Assembly: GCA_001970855.1 (NCBI GenBank)
Contig: LSSN01000731.1
Location: forward strand, 1 to 31,681
Source: Smittium culicis
Taxonomy: Eukaryota; Kickxellomycota; Harpellomycetes; Harpellales; Legeriomycetaceae
Direction of reading: 5' to 3'
Length of the DNA stretch: 31,681 nucleotides
A program made the translations under genes and the position numbers. Shown here piece by piece: positions 9,841-20,500 of this stretch. Below the pieces are notes generated by a model. The model saw nothing but the letters and a program-made list of their open reading frames with translations, searched no databases and was not told where the DNA came from. Every line of letters begins with the position of its first letter. Position 1 is the first letter of the stretch.

Positions 9841-10121
9841 ATTTGACCAATTAACAGCCGAAATCACCAACTATATGTTGACATTTATTTCAATTATAGT
9901 GGCTAAGCATATAATTTTGTAATGACACACAATATTTCTGTTGGCTGAAATGACCATGAATTATTTGGGCAATATCAAAAAACTGAATAAAAAGTTTTTT
10001 TTATAGTTTTCATTTTAGTGTAAATAGTTTGGCTTATGAGTTTTTCTTTTGAATCTCACTCTGTTTAACTTAGCTCAAATTTTGGTCATTACTATATCAG
10101 TAAATTTTTTGGTCTCTAGAG
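9841..10121. other. Non-coding junction between element relics
   Basis: The first 60 bp resemble the pol-3' flank at 9018-9080. The rest is AT-rich with no readable protein. It should hold the far end of the minus-strand transposase element, but I cannot identify its terminus. Confidence 0.4.
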
Positions 10122-11104
10122 CTACTTTATAGCTGTAATCTGAACCCTGCTATAAAAAACATCCAAAGATTCCACCGTTCCCCCACCAATCTCAAAATTT
10201 TGTTTGAAATCATAAATTATAATACATGAATCATTACCTAAATTCCCTTCTAAGCTGGTGAATCGTCCCCTCTGTTCACCGACCAACATTTTTTGATTTT
10301 TAAAATCTTTGTACGTCTTCATAAGTTTTCGTGAGCTCTCTGAGTCGATTCCATGACTTGAAACTCCCGATCGGTACATCTTTTCAACCAATGATCCTGA
10401 AGCATATACCTTACACATATCTGTTCTTTTGGTCGTTTTTTTGAAATTTTTTGGGCAGACATTGTAGAAAGTACTCAGTCCCAATTTCAAACCCGGATTT
10501 TCCTTTAATAGCTGGTGATATATATAACTCTTTGTCTGGGTTAAATACATCACCGGAGTTCTGAGACCGTTGATATCTTCACCGACTCTTCTTCCTGTTA
10601 TAGAAGATGGCTGAGAGTAGCGGTGGAGATATGATTTTACTAAATCAACGACGGTTTGACCAACAGCAGATTTTGATTTAGGAATGTGTCTCTGGTAATC
10701 GTCCAAATGAACTTATCTTCGCTTGCTTTTTGCTTCGCAGTGTTGAACTGAGTTCTTGAAAACTCAAATCCGAAGCTAATAAGCTGAGACGGTGAAAATT
10801 CTGAAGCTACCAGTGTTAGGATGGTCGATTTCTGATACCTGCCAGTTGATAAGCTTGAGTGGAGCTTGCTGATATTGTTAATGGTATTTTTCACTTTATC
10901 TTTAGACAATGAAAATATATCATTTAAAATAGACCGTCCTAACCTTGAATTGAATAGAGTATATTTTACAATGCATTCTGTGTCTTCGTTTGATATCTTT
11001 TTACCAAAATCAATGAACCTCTTACACAGTCTGCTTTTCTCTATTCTATCAAGGTTATAAAAACAGGACGGGCTACAAGATCTAATAGCTTGTTTTATTG
11101 TCAT
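10122..11104 (-). pseudogene. DNA-transposase relic with one frameshift (family unassigned)
   Basis: Two overlapping minus-strand frames make one protein of about 325 residues. It starts at 11104 (MTIKQAIRSCSPSC) and shifts frame near 10705, where SEDKFIW passes to DDYQRHIP. The N-terminal half is basic and helical with Cys residues. The C-terminal half has a TFYNVCPKNFKK segment followed by a Cys, and ends with IIIYDFKQNFEIGGG then VESLDVFYSRVQIT. This resembles the DF.EN strand, with the first catalytic Asp, and the following W/F..Q.T strand of a group of poorly named eukaryotic cut-and-paste transposases. The later catalytic acids are missing beyond 10122, so it is truncated. The superfamily call is an inference; the duplicated 5' flank supports a transposable element. 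Confidence 0.55.
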
Positions 11105-11440
11105 TTTTTCCTACAGTAATATTAATAGTATTAGTTTTTTAAATAATAGTATAAATTTTGGTATTATTTACGATAATAGTGTATAATTGTCGCCGGTCTT
11201 TAAAAAAATTAGAAGTGATTGTAGTAATTGTTTAAGTTTATTATATTCTGGTACTGTGTGTATATGTGTGGGAGGGATCATCAATGGACATGTAAACGCT
11301 TATATAATTTCAATACTGATTGTATTGAAGTATACATTTAGTGACCGTCAAACCCCACATTGTTACCATTTAATTGTTTAATATTTCGTAGATTCTTATA
11401 GTACTCGGTAGTTTCGTATACATTCTTAGTACATGGTACA
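11045..11440 (-). repeat. Transposase 5' end and leader, copy 1
   Basis: The stretch from 11053 to about 11367 is almost identical to 11845-12160, with weaker similarity to about 11437. It covers the first codons of the transposase and its leader. It includes a small perfect hairpin, TTCAATAC-TGATT-GTATTGAA, at 11309-11329. The shared outer part ends near ACATTCTTAGTACAT, a candidate for the element terminus. Confidence 0.8.
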
Positions 11441-11450
11441 TTCTATTACA

Positions 11451-11844
11451 NNNNNNNNNNNNNNNNNNNNNNNNNNNNNNNNNNNNNNNNNNNNNNNNNN
11501 NNNNNNNNNNNNNNNNNNNNNNNNNNNNNNNNNNNNNNNNNNNNNNNNNNNNNNNNNNNNNNNNNNNNNNNNNNNNNNNNNNNNNNNNNNNNNNNNNNNN
11601 NNNNNNNNNNNNNNNNNNNNNNNNNNNNNNNNNNNNNNNNNNNNNNNNNNNNNNNNNNNNNNNNNNNNNNNNNNNNNNNNNNNNNNNNNNNNNNNNNNNN
11701 NNNNNNNNNNNNNNNNNNNNNNNNNNNNNNNNNNNNNNNNNNNNNNNNNNNNNNNNNNNNNNNNNNNNNNNNNNNNNNNNNNNNNNNNNNNNNNNNNNNN
11801 NNNNNNNNNNNNNNNNNNNNNNNNNNNNNNNNNNNNNNNNNNNN
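11451..11844. other. Assembly gap (394 N)
   Basis: The sequence is unknown here. The gap falls inside the second copy of the transposase: its 5' end is on the right side and the 5' flank of copy 1 is on the left. The true gap size is uncertain, because a full second copy would need about 1 kb or more. Confidence 0.95.
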
Positions 11845-12230
11845 AAGGTTATAAAAACAGGACGGGCTGCAAGATCTAATAGCTTGTGTTATTGTCATTT
11901 TTTCCTAAAGTAATATTAATAGTATTAGTTTTTTAAATAATAGTATAAATTTTGGTATTATTTACGATAATAGTGTATAATTGTCGCCGGTCTTTAAAAA
12001 AATTAGAAGTGATTGTAGTAATTGTTTAAGTTTATTATATTCTGGTACTGTGTGTATATGTGTGGGAGGGATCATCAATGGACATGTAAACGCTTATATA
12101 ATTTCAATACTGATTGTATTGAAGTATACATTTAGTGACCGTCAAACTCCACATTGATACTTTTTAATTTTTAAATATTCATTCTTTTTTAAAGTGATTT
12201 TTATTTACGAATACATTCTTAGTACATATT
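11845..12230 (-). repeat. Transposase 5' end and leader, copy 2
   Basis: Near-identical direct repeat of copy 1. It encodes the same first 18 or so residues (MTITQAIRSCSPSCFYNL, one substitution) before running into the gap at 11844, followed upstream by the same leader and the same 21-nt hairpin. Outside about 12228 the two copies no longer match. Confidence 0.85.
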
Positions 12231-12239
12231 ACCTTCTAA

Positions 12240-12870
12240 CACAGACGATTTAAGATTATATATAGCAATCTTTTAAGCCTAATCATTCTTGATAGACATT
12301 CCTGCGCTTTTACCGAAATTAAAATTCATTTTCAACAAATACATAGTATATTTATATTTCTATACTTTTTTACAAATTAGTTTTATTAGCCGATTTTTTC
12401 ACTTTATGAAAAACCGGCGAAATTTTGCAGATATCATTTTATGCATTTTCTAGCTCGAATTCGAGAATTTTGAGTATCGGATGTTTTTTTTACTTGAATT
12501 TCATGTTCAATACTATCTTTTTGTTTTTTACATTTTTTTTGCAAAAAAAAATATTATTAATAACACCAGACTAGTACGCTGTAAGCTGATTTTTACTTTT
12601 TCACTTTTTTTTTTTTTTAACTTTCTAGATCGAATTTCGAAATTCTGAAAATTGCAAACTTAATTTTAAGCGATATAATTTTTTTCAAAAAAATTTAACT
12701 TTTTATAGTATATACTTATAATTTTCATCTGATATATTTTATTTATTCGTTTAAACTTATTTATATATATTATATATTTATTTTTGATACTTTATTACTT
12801 TTTTTTTTTGGTATTTGAAACCAATTTTAACGCTTTTTTTACATGAACTAAATACCGTTGAAAATATTTC
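12240..12870. other. AT-rich stretch with no gene
   Basis: I see no coding frame. There are long T runs and a loose internal repeat (TTTTCTAGCTCGAATTCGAG near 12447, and TTTCTAGATCGAATTTCG near 12622). Confidence 0.5.
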
Positions 12871-12871
12871 A

Positions 12872-13028
12872 TCGGGACCGTAGGTCCACTCAAAGATTGG
12901 TTTTAGGTCATTTGGCCATATTTAACTTTATTGATAGCTATAAATATTTTTTAAATAAATAAAGATAAGAGAAGGTATTTAAGATTGTAAGATACATAAC
13001 CCGTCCAAAGCCTCCCCATAGCACAATC
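12872..13028 (-). repeat. Element D 3' inverted terminal repeat
   Basis: Its reverse complement aligns with 17322-17482 at about 70% identity by eye. Shared landmarks are ATTGTG.TATG.GGA, the TATCTTA.AATCTTAA block, CTTTCTCTTAT and GAGTGGA.CT. The outer end lies near 12870, where similarity stops. Confidence 0.75.
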
Positions 13029-13065
13029 AGTCATTTCTAATCATTTTCGGGACCCTCAAACAGTA

Positions 13066-13140
13066 TTTATCCATTATTCGCTTACGTTAGAACAACCTTA
13101 TCTATTTTTCAGTAACGAAGATAAACTTAACGATTGGTTT
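13066..13140 (-). repeat. Element D candidate internal complementary region
   Basis: The reverse complement reads CCAATCGTTAAG, then about 25 diverged bases, then GGTTGTTCTAACGTAAG. It matches the outer end of the 5' repeat at 17446-17520 (CAAATCGTTGAG, later GATTGTTCTAACATAAG). It lies between the recombinase gene and the 3' repeat, exactly where DIRS elements have the region that templates joining of the ends. Confidence 0.6.
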
Positions 13141-13660
13141 CTTAATTTGGCTAAAATTTTTTAGGTTAAAAAAAGTACTTTTTGAATGTACTTGCATTTG
13201 CCTAATTTACTTATCGCATTATTTTTCCAAACTTACTCCATTTAGATAAACTTTGGTTGATAACACTGCTCTTTTACTATTTTCACTGTCATTTGAGCCT
13301 CTTCCAGATAAAATAGATTTTGTAAAATTAGCTACTGTGTTCATTTACGCTGAGTTTGCAGTGGTTTAAATACGAAAAAAAATTTTTCTTTTTTTTTTTT
13401 TCCCATTTAATGTAAATTCTATTTTTTTTTAGAAGATATAATTTTATATCCCTTCTGGAAAATTAGCATTATCTTCTAGAGGTGCTAACAATATAGAATT
13501 TAAATTTTTACCTTTATTTACTGGGTACCATAAATAAAGAAATCCTTCATTATTTGACCTAATTATATATCTTGAAGTGTCATATAGCTCACTTCTGGGC
13601 CTCCAAGAAGTGGCTAAGGCTAAAAGAATGGCCTCGTTTTTGGCCAATAAAAGCAAAGAA
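13140..13660 (-). pseudogene. Element D tyrosine recombinase relic
   Basis: The minus-strand frame 13656-13444 begins LLLAKNEAILLALATSWRPR, which is the helix carrying the first catalytic Arg of DIRS-type tyrosine recombinases (family: ALATA.RPS.L). It continues with a YPVNKGKNLNSI strand and the ANFPEG turn (family: CPV). After a stop at 13441, the second catalytic region is readable in shifted frames at about 13330-13150: ENSKRAVLSTKVYLNGVSLE, where the family has HSxR-A...KA...GVS (the His is replaced by Asn, the Arg is kept), then ANASTFKKYF with a Tyr in the nucleophile position. The enzyme would recombine a circular cDNA into the genome. Stops and the lost His indicate inactivity. Confidence 0.72.
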
Positions 13661-14068
13661 AGTTGGCTATTATCTTCCTAGGTATTTAAATGATTTAATA
13701 AATCATCTATGTTCCACGTTGGGAAGCTATAAGGGGATTTTATTACTTTACTTTCTATTTCTTTTTAAAAACTTTACTATTCTTTTGTCTTTTGATATTT
13801 TTTTTATCTGGGTATAATCAAAGCCAATATTCAGATTCTGATTTTTTTGGACTAAAAAAGATGATGGTTTTAGTTATACCGATCCAAGATAGTTTTCTAA
13901 AGTTACTGCACTATAACTATTATAATTAATAGAATTATTATGAAACCATTAAATAAATTGTTTGAGAAAAGATGAAGGTTTTCCTTTAAATTTGGTCTTT
14001 TTGAATTTTAAATAATTCCAAAGCCGAATTTGATAATTCTTTATCATAGTTTCCGAAATTAATCATAC

Positions 14069-14800
14069 TTAAAATCCCAAAACCGAGTATACATTTTTTA
14101 AATTCACTGGCGGGAATTTTTGTAGTTGCAATAACACTAGACACCATGGTTGTGACGACCAGTTGGGGTCACAATAACCACTTAGAGCTACTCTATAATT
14201 ACTCTCCGTAATTCCAGTAGTGTCAAAAGGGGTGAAGGGTTTGCATAAGCCCCCGATTTTGGCCATTAATGCAGTAGTACATCTGTTATCTTGGGAGTTG
14301 TGGTCTGAAACTTAAGAGAAAAACGAACTTAGTTGACGATTCAGCGCCGATGCATATAGTTCCACTTTCAGTGGCCCCCATAGTTTTTTTGCTAAGCCGA
14401 AAAAAGGCTAGGGCTGCTTCCTCTCCCATTGGTTGTTCGAATTTCTTGAGAGTCATTCTGCTAATATATTTTCATTACCGGCTATATTTGTTATTCTTGA
14501 TGAAATAATGTGGCTCATAGTAAAGCTCCACCGTTTCTTTTCCAAATTCAACAGCTTGGTGCTTACAGTTGCGCCCACATTGTTAAATATGAATTTTGAT
14601 GTCATGTTTTCTGTCTGCATCCGAACTTCACTGTTTGACCAGTATGTGGCATGTAGATTTAACGCATGTAGGAGAGTCGTCGCCTCATTGTAATTCGACT
14701 ACTCCCTTTGAATGCTTGCTTCCCAAGTTTTGCTCGATTTCATATTGTCTTTGATGATACTCCAGCCTGTCCCAGAAGCGTTAGTAGTATCAGACACGGT
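14069..14800 (-). pseudogene. Element D RNase H and following DIRS region
   Basis: From about 14800 downward the minus strand reads SDTTNASGTGWSIIKDN (first RNase H Asp and the G-GW strand), NEATTLLHALNLHATYWSN (the Glu helix), MQTENMTSKFIFNNVG (Asp replaced by Glu in the family's DN-T block) and AGNENILAE-stop-LSR (family: N..AD.LSR). After a frame change near 14430 comes KVELYASALNRQLSSFFSKF, then WWPKSGAYANPSPLL, then VTPTWSSQPWCLVLLQL. This last block is the conserved region after RNase H in DIRS elements (family: DLFA..N.Q...Y.S, YANPPW..I, P.W..Q.W). The region would remove RNA from the cDNA hybrid. It is non-functional here. Confidence 0.78.
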
Positions 14801-15199
14801 TTCTATTGAATTAATAAGATTCAAAGCTAATATAATGTTGTTCCAAGTGCACAGATAATTTTCCCACAATCTCAGATCGTCGTTTTTGTTGGCAGAAAGT
14901 GGACATAGGACGTCTTAGCGTTAACCTAATACCTGTAGAGACCGAGCTATACCAATCAGGAGCTCTATTTCTTTGATAACAGCTGGGCTTACAGCAATCT
15001 TTGATACTGAGAAAAGGGCGTAAAGACCCATTGCGAGCCTTGCATTATCAGGTTGGTGTAATGCTCGCCGGATCTCACGAGGAATATTTTTTTTGGTTTT
15101 TGGGTCAAATTGATGGTCTTATTGTCTGAATCGAACACGAATTAAAGAAATTTTTGACGTAAGTAAGGGTCAGAAACAGATTTTTCCTGACCCATTACA

Positions 15200-15701
15200 A
15201 ATCCCAAATTCTTTAAATACTTTATAGTGATTATCGTACGACGATGGCACCCCTTCAATGTTGTGTTCAGGATCGATAAATAGTCTAAATAAAATACTAT
15301 ATGGATTCCGATTGATATTAGTGGTTCCAGGGCTATCTTAATTATCTTTCAGAATAATATTGTGGCTGTTTTAAGTCCAAATGATAGTGAAAGCGACTAA
15401 TAAAATGTCTCATTGATGATTTATTAGTAAATATGTGTTGATGAAGAGTGAATTAGGATGCAATGATAAGGTGATTTCGCGCCATGCTTCACAGTAAATC
15501 TTTGGGCAGAATTATATCTCTCAAGAGCCTGAAGCATTCCATTTTGAAGCCCTCATTCATGATATACTCGTTCAGATGGGTAATGTCGAGTAATGGACAT
15601 ATCTTTGTCGGTTCTTTCCACGAAAAAATAGGTAATGGATTAATTGCATCCTGGCCCCTTGAAATTTGAATATCCCCAGATTTTAGATATTCCTCTACCA
15701 T
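15200..15701 (-). pseudogene. Element D reverse transcriptase relic
   Basis: An open minus-strand frame (15701-15489) reads VEEYLKSGDIQISRG, then PLLDITHLNEYIMNEGFKME and LLRDIILPKDLL. This is the DIRS RT start (family: ILDL+.LN.y....FKME.l...). After a stop, LSFGLKTATILF (family: LPFGL..AP..F) and GIHIVFYLDYLSIL follow at about 15380-15270, with YLDY in place of Y-L-D-D, then YLKNLGFVMGQEKSVSDPYL (family: LGF.IN.EKS...P). Spacing between the blocks is normal. The second catalytic Asp is lost and stops intervene. Confidence 0.8.
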
Positions 15702-16660
15702 CTCACTAATTGCATGTAAGCATTTTTATTTTAGGGGTAAAACTTTGTTCGGTATCAGGATCTGCTCGAGGACGAATGGTATTTTGTATCCATTTCTTTA
15801 GATATCTAGAATTAAAGTGTTTATTACAAATTTTAACCACTGGTGTAAGCAGGCTGAAATACGGAGGGTAATTTTTGATGATACCGCCGGATTTAACGGT
15901 ATCACCGGTGATCAAAAGATCAGGTCAGTTGATTTATGAAAATTTTAGAGTTTTTTTATTTTTATTTTTGTCCGCTACACTCCAAGAAGTAGCCCGATGG
16001 TTTCCCTTGGCTTTTTCGACCATGGGTTTTTTCTGCTGGTGTGGAGTATTAGAGAAATTTTGCACATTTTTTGTGAAAATTTTTCTATTGTTCGATAGGC
16101 GATGAGATCGGAATATCGTCAACTCGGTTTTTGATTTTTCAAGTTTTTTGAATTTTGATTTTTCCCCTGTCGATCGGGGGATATATGAACACCGATCGCA
16201 ATTTTATATCCTGTGTTACTTTTTCTTGATAAATACCAATTTTGGTACGGCCATCTGATTCTTCATTTAGCCACTCTAAAACAACATTGAGTTTTGTGGC
16301 GGCGTGGATAGATTTTTTCGGTACTTTTGAAATACGTTCAAAGTAATTTTACTGCTGCAATGAGGATTTTAAGTGTTTGAACCGCTTGCTTGGCTTCACT
16401 TTTCTCCAAAAACTTTGTCTCACAAAATTATAACATTTTTTCCCAAAAATTTTTTGGATTCCTTGATAATACTGAACTCCAGCCCTTTTTTGGCTGTAAT
16501 TGATTTTTTAGCTGAGAGCCATCCTTAGAAGTTTATCAGAATTTTCATTTTGCTTTCTCTTTCCACATGTTCCAATGTATTCCATTGGAACAAGAAGCGA
16601 ATTTCAGGTGTGTTTATCTCCGGAGAACTGGTAGATGTGTTTTTTTTCGAATCAGAGGTC
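15702..16660 (-). pseudogene. Element D region between gag and RT, decayed
   Basis: Short open minus-strand blocks are seen at 15706-15915 and 15934-16122. The first holds a TGDTVKSGGIIKNYPPYFSL segment just upstream of the RT motif, in the place of the conserved N-terminal RT extension of DIRS elements. The second is basic (many Lys, Gln, Ser) and could be the gag tail. I recognise no further domain. Confidence 0.5.
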
Positions 16661-16666
16661 CTGTTC

Positions 16667-17244
16667 TACTGAAGCCCTTCTTTCTTTTTTCCACTTATGT
16701 GCATAGATGAATGCGAGTCTAAGTAAATCTTGGGTTCTGCAGTTGATTTCTTATGAATACGAATAAATCTTGTATTTTCTCAGAATTTGGATATCTCTGA
16801 AGCATCTTGAGAATTCATCGATTTTAAGTCCGATTCTGTAAATTTCGAGGACCTACCGCTCAAATTCTGCAATTTTTTAATCTTCTATAATAGCCTGTTG
16901 TGAAATCTTGAGAGTATTTTTGAATTAGTTTCTTTTAAAGTAGCCTCCACTAGGTGGTTATGTCTTTCTTTGATCGAAGAGATGGGTTGGGGCACAAATT
17001 TGTGTTCCCAGTCGTGCTTACACAACCATTCATGTTTTATTTTTTTGATATCCCATGTTTCGTGGTAGTAAGATTTGCATTCAGCGATATAAATACGCTC
17101 ATTCTTATCATCTTCAGCCTAGGTGTATAGACCATTGGCGTTTCCCCCCAATTCAAGTGCTTCAATGAGCTTCTGAAGTTGACTTTGAAAATCATCAATT
17201 CTCTGTTATTGTTGCTGGGTCTGCTGCTGTTGTTCATTTTTCAT
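16667..17244 (-). pseudogene. Element D gag-like ORF with several stops
   Basis: The minus-strand ATG at 17242-17244 opens a Gln-rich start (MKNEQQQQTQQQ), then a predicted coiled coil (IDDFQSQLQKLIEALEL), then YIAECKSYYHETWDIKKIKHEW. The same frame carries on past four stops to a TAG at 16667-16669. A coiled-coil gag-like first ORF is usual for DIRS elements, but its sequence is poorly conserved, so the call rests mainly on position. The start lies about 70 bp inside the 5' inverted terminal repeat. Confidence 0.6.
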
Positions 17245-17312
17245 CGTTCATAATATATTTATAATTATGATTTATCTTTTAAAGAAAATTTATAGCTCTA
17301 TATACGGCTTTA

Positions 17313-17520
17313 TAAATGGCTAATTGTGTTATGAGGATGCAATTCATGGTTTATATATCTTAAAATCTTAATTACTTTCTCTTATTTTACTTATTTAATA
17401 TACATTTATAAATATCAATATAGTGAAATGTGACCGAATGTCCTGCCACAAATCGTTGAGTGGATCTTAGATCTCGAAGAAAAGTAAAGATTGTTCTAAC
17501 ATAAGTAAAGAATAGTAAAG
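17313..17520 (+). repeat. Element D 5' inverted terminal repeat
   Basis: It pairs with the reverse complement of 12872-13028 (inner part, 17322-17482). Its outer part (17446-17520) pairs with the internal region 13066-13140. The outer limit is approximate. Confidence 0.72.
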
Positions 17521-20500
17521 TTCTTTGATAAAAAAAAACAAATCAATCAGTTTCATTTGTAGCTACTTTTAAGGCGAATTTTATTTTACTTGTAAAATTT
17601 GGGAAAACTTTTTTTCCCCCCAATAATTAGGGATATACTTCATTCATGCGTTAAATATTAGATATTGGCCAGATTTGTAATATTATACTTTTAAAATGAA
17701 ATTATTTATACTTTCAAGTGCTCTCTTCGCTAAGAATCCACCATATGGTAAAAAATATTACAAAGAAAATGAAATAAGTTTTAAAAATTTTAAAAATAGA
17801 ATTCATAAACCATTAAGAGAAATAAAAAAAATTAAAACTCATTAAATAGAGTCACTATTTTTCTTAATAAAAGAGAAATGGAATGATGGCTGTATTTTGT
17901 AGAACTACGGCTCTCTGTCACTGTATCTATTCTTCTAAAAGTGAAGCTAGATAATAAACATAATAGTTGATAATTAAAATATTTTCAGAGCTTATTTGGT
18001 TAGTTGTAGAAGTGTAATCAGCAATTTTTACATTAAACATCTAAATTAAAACACAGATCTAGATTACGATAAGAGTAGTAGAAAATAAAACGGAAAAAAT
18101 AAAATAAAGCTCAAATATCCCTACTACTTTCACACATGTCTTTTTCCTCTAAATTTTATTTTATCATACACCTCTAATAAAAATCATCATCATCATTATC
18201 ATTATTGAAGTAAACAATCAAAATTTGTATCTCTGAGTCAAAAAATATAAAAGATTTTGATGAGTAAATAAGTATGAGAGGTCTATAAATACTTCAAAAA
18301 TTGTTATTGTTATAAAATAAGTTAAATATTTAACCTTCTCAGCTAATGGAAAAAAAATTTTTCTAGCGCAAGCGAATTTAAGAAAATCATAAAAGCACAG
18401 CAATCGCTGTAAATTATTCTATTAATTGCAAAATCAAAATCGTTGTTGAACAGATTATCTAAGGGTTGAAAAGTAGTAAATTTTCACCAGTTTCTAGAAA
18501 CGCTTCGAAAAGAAGTTTTAAAGGAAAAAAAAAGAAAGCATGCGTCGCCTAGAGACAGTCTTAGTCCCGAATTAATCAATGAAGGGTAAGTAAAAGGAGA
18601 TACCTTTATGTTTGGTTCACCAATCAGATTTTGAAATGTACCTGCTTAGCTAAAACTGCCATTGAATTTATTTTATGTTTATAAGTAAAAATATATATTA
18701 GGATAAATGTACAGCATTTTCTCATGAAGTGATTCTGATATTGTTAGTGTTGACGCCTGTTGTTTCCATTGCGTCTTAATTTAATTATAATTGTAATAAC
18801 CAACAACATCAAGGGTTGAAACTTCAAATTAAGTTCTTTTTTGAATAAATTTATTCTTAGAGTTTTAATAAATGTAATATAACTAAATGGATGCTATCTA
18901 AATAAATTAAAATCAGGAATAAGGAAAAACCTATATTTTCGAAGGTGAAAAAACCTATTTTCCATCCTACATTTCTTTATATATTTTTTTTGTTCTTTTT
19001 TTTGTCTTTCTGTTTTTTTTTTTGTTATTTTTCCTTTTCTTATTTTTATGCTTTGCATTTTATGTTCTATTTTTAGATTCAATTGACTAATTCTTTTAGT
19101 TAATCTCTGATCGACTTTCGATTCAATTCTTCGTTTCGGTTACTAATAACATACGATCTTCAAGAGCATATGGTTACGCCGATTCGACGACAGTAGACAA
19201 GAGTTCGAAATATTAGCATTCTTTGTAAATCTGATACATCACCTGATGATATATGCTCCGTTAAGCTTACACAAAATTTCATCAATAATACAGATTGATT
19301 TATATGGAGATCTTATTATGGCCCCGGATACACAGCTGAAACTCATGAGCCAAGAGATTTATTTTGGAAAGAAAATGAGTAGGAATTCCATTATAGAAGA
19401 ATAATTTTTAAAAAAATCACAATAAAATGTCATAGATTTGACTTTTCTATAGAGTAATGTGTTTCAAAAGTGAAATATAACCGAAATTTGTACCTTTATA
19501 TAAAGAAAAAACTCTTAAAAATATAAATGGAATCAGAATAATATTATTTTTCAATTATGTAAATTATATATAAGCTAAGAAAATTCTCTACATGCTTATT
19601 CAAAAATTAAACAAGATTTTATACAAAAAGTTATTTATATATTTAGTCAATTTTTATTCATCCTATCAAGTATGAATTTATAAACACGAGTGAAGATAAA
19701 TGTATTGCGTTTTGTATTTAATTTTTTAAAGACATCTGATATATAATAAATATAAAAGATAAAATATCAGCGTAAACATTAGGAATCCAGAATTTCTGAA
19801 TGTCTGAAATTATGATATTTCTTATAGTTAAAATATTTTTACTTTTCTAGAAAATGTTTAATATATATAACGAATAATTTTTTACTTGTAAAATTTCAAT
19901 TAAATAGAAATAGAGCGAATTTGCATGATTAAATATCACATGATTTCAGTCTCTGTGTTTATATCTTAAAGTCTTAATTGTGATAAGTATTTGAAATCTT
20001 CTGGTGTGTGATTATCTAATTACTAAATTTACGATCCATTACCTTAAAATATGTTTTGCATCGACTTTAATCAGCGGGTTCTCCATTTAAAACCCTTACG
20101 AGTCTTGAAAAAAGTAATAAATATATAAGACCAAGGAACACGCAATTAAAACTAAATTTTAATAATCAGATATTTTATATCTATCTGGTAAAATGGCCAT
20201 AAAAGTTTTTTTTTTTTGTATAAACATCTTATTTCAATACCTATATTTTATAAACAATGAACGGGTAAATTCTTTAAACTATATTATAATATGAATATTT
20301 TATGGGTCATAAATGTACAGCTAAAACTTTTATTACTTTTATCACCCTTGAAATTATTCGATTATTTTTTGAAAAAATGCTGTTTCATAATATAGTCATG
20401 TGCGAAAATAAAAAGTGATCTGAGCAAGAGTTTATAGGGGGTAGAAAATAAATTGATTTAAAGGGTGAGTATTTAGAAAAATAAAAATAATAAAACTATC

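Larger units (their letters stand above)
12872..17520 (-). mobile_element. Element D: DIRS-like tyrosine-recombinase retrotransposon
   Basis: The element is about 4.6 kb and read on the minus strand. It has inverted (not direct) terminal repeats at 17313-17520 and 12872-13028, and an internal copy of the outer 5' end at 13066-13140. In order it carries gag (16667-17244), RT (15200-15701), RNase H (about 14440-14800), the DIRS-type region after RNase H (14069-14430) and a tyrosine recombinase (13140-13656). There is no protease and no DDE integrase. This organisation defines the DIRS order, which integrates its circular cDNA with a tyrosine recombinase. Stops and frameshifts break every domain, and the RT box is YLDY instead of Y-x-D-D. 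Domain order, repeat orientation and absence of integrase agree, so the class is well supported; the exact ends are approximate. Confidence 0.85.

Noticed and set aside
11433..11898. ORFs of about 150 codons on both strands across the gap
   Set aside because: They are mostly N; only the last 18 or so minus-strand codons are real sequence (transposase copy 2).
14433..14693. Plus-strand 86-codon ORF
   Set aside because: It is antisense to the RNase H relic of element D, whose motifs on the minus strand are convincing.
18495..18590. Readable block ending at a good GTAAGT donor
   Set aside because: A coding-like segment (SPRDSLSPELINE) is visible, but no start, acceptor or second exon can be attached, so it is not called a gene.
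18894..19082. Lys-rich minus-strand ORF of 62 codons
   Set aside because: It is the translation of T-rich low-complexity sequence and has no recognisable domain.
19120..19260. Possible tRNA gene near GAGTTCGAAAT
   Set aside because: A T-loop-like GTTCGAA is present, but no acceptor stem or anticodon arm pairs at the right distances. No tRNA or rRNA was found elsewhere in the window.
20083..20465. Another TTAA-type repeat between TTTAAAACCCTTACG and TTTAAAGGGTGAG
   Set aside because: The ends recall the family termini, but the interior does not align with any other copy and the length differs.
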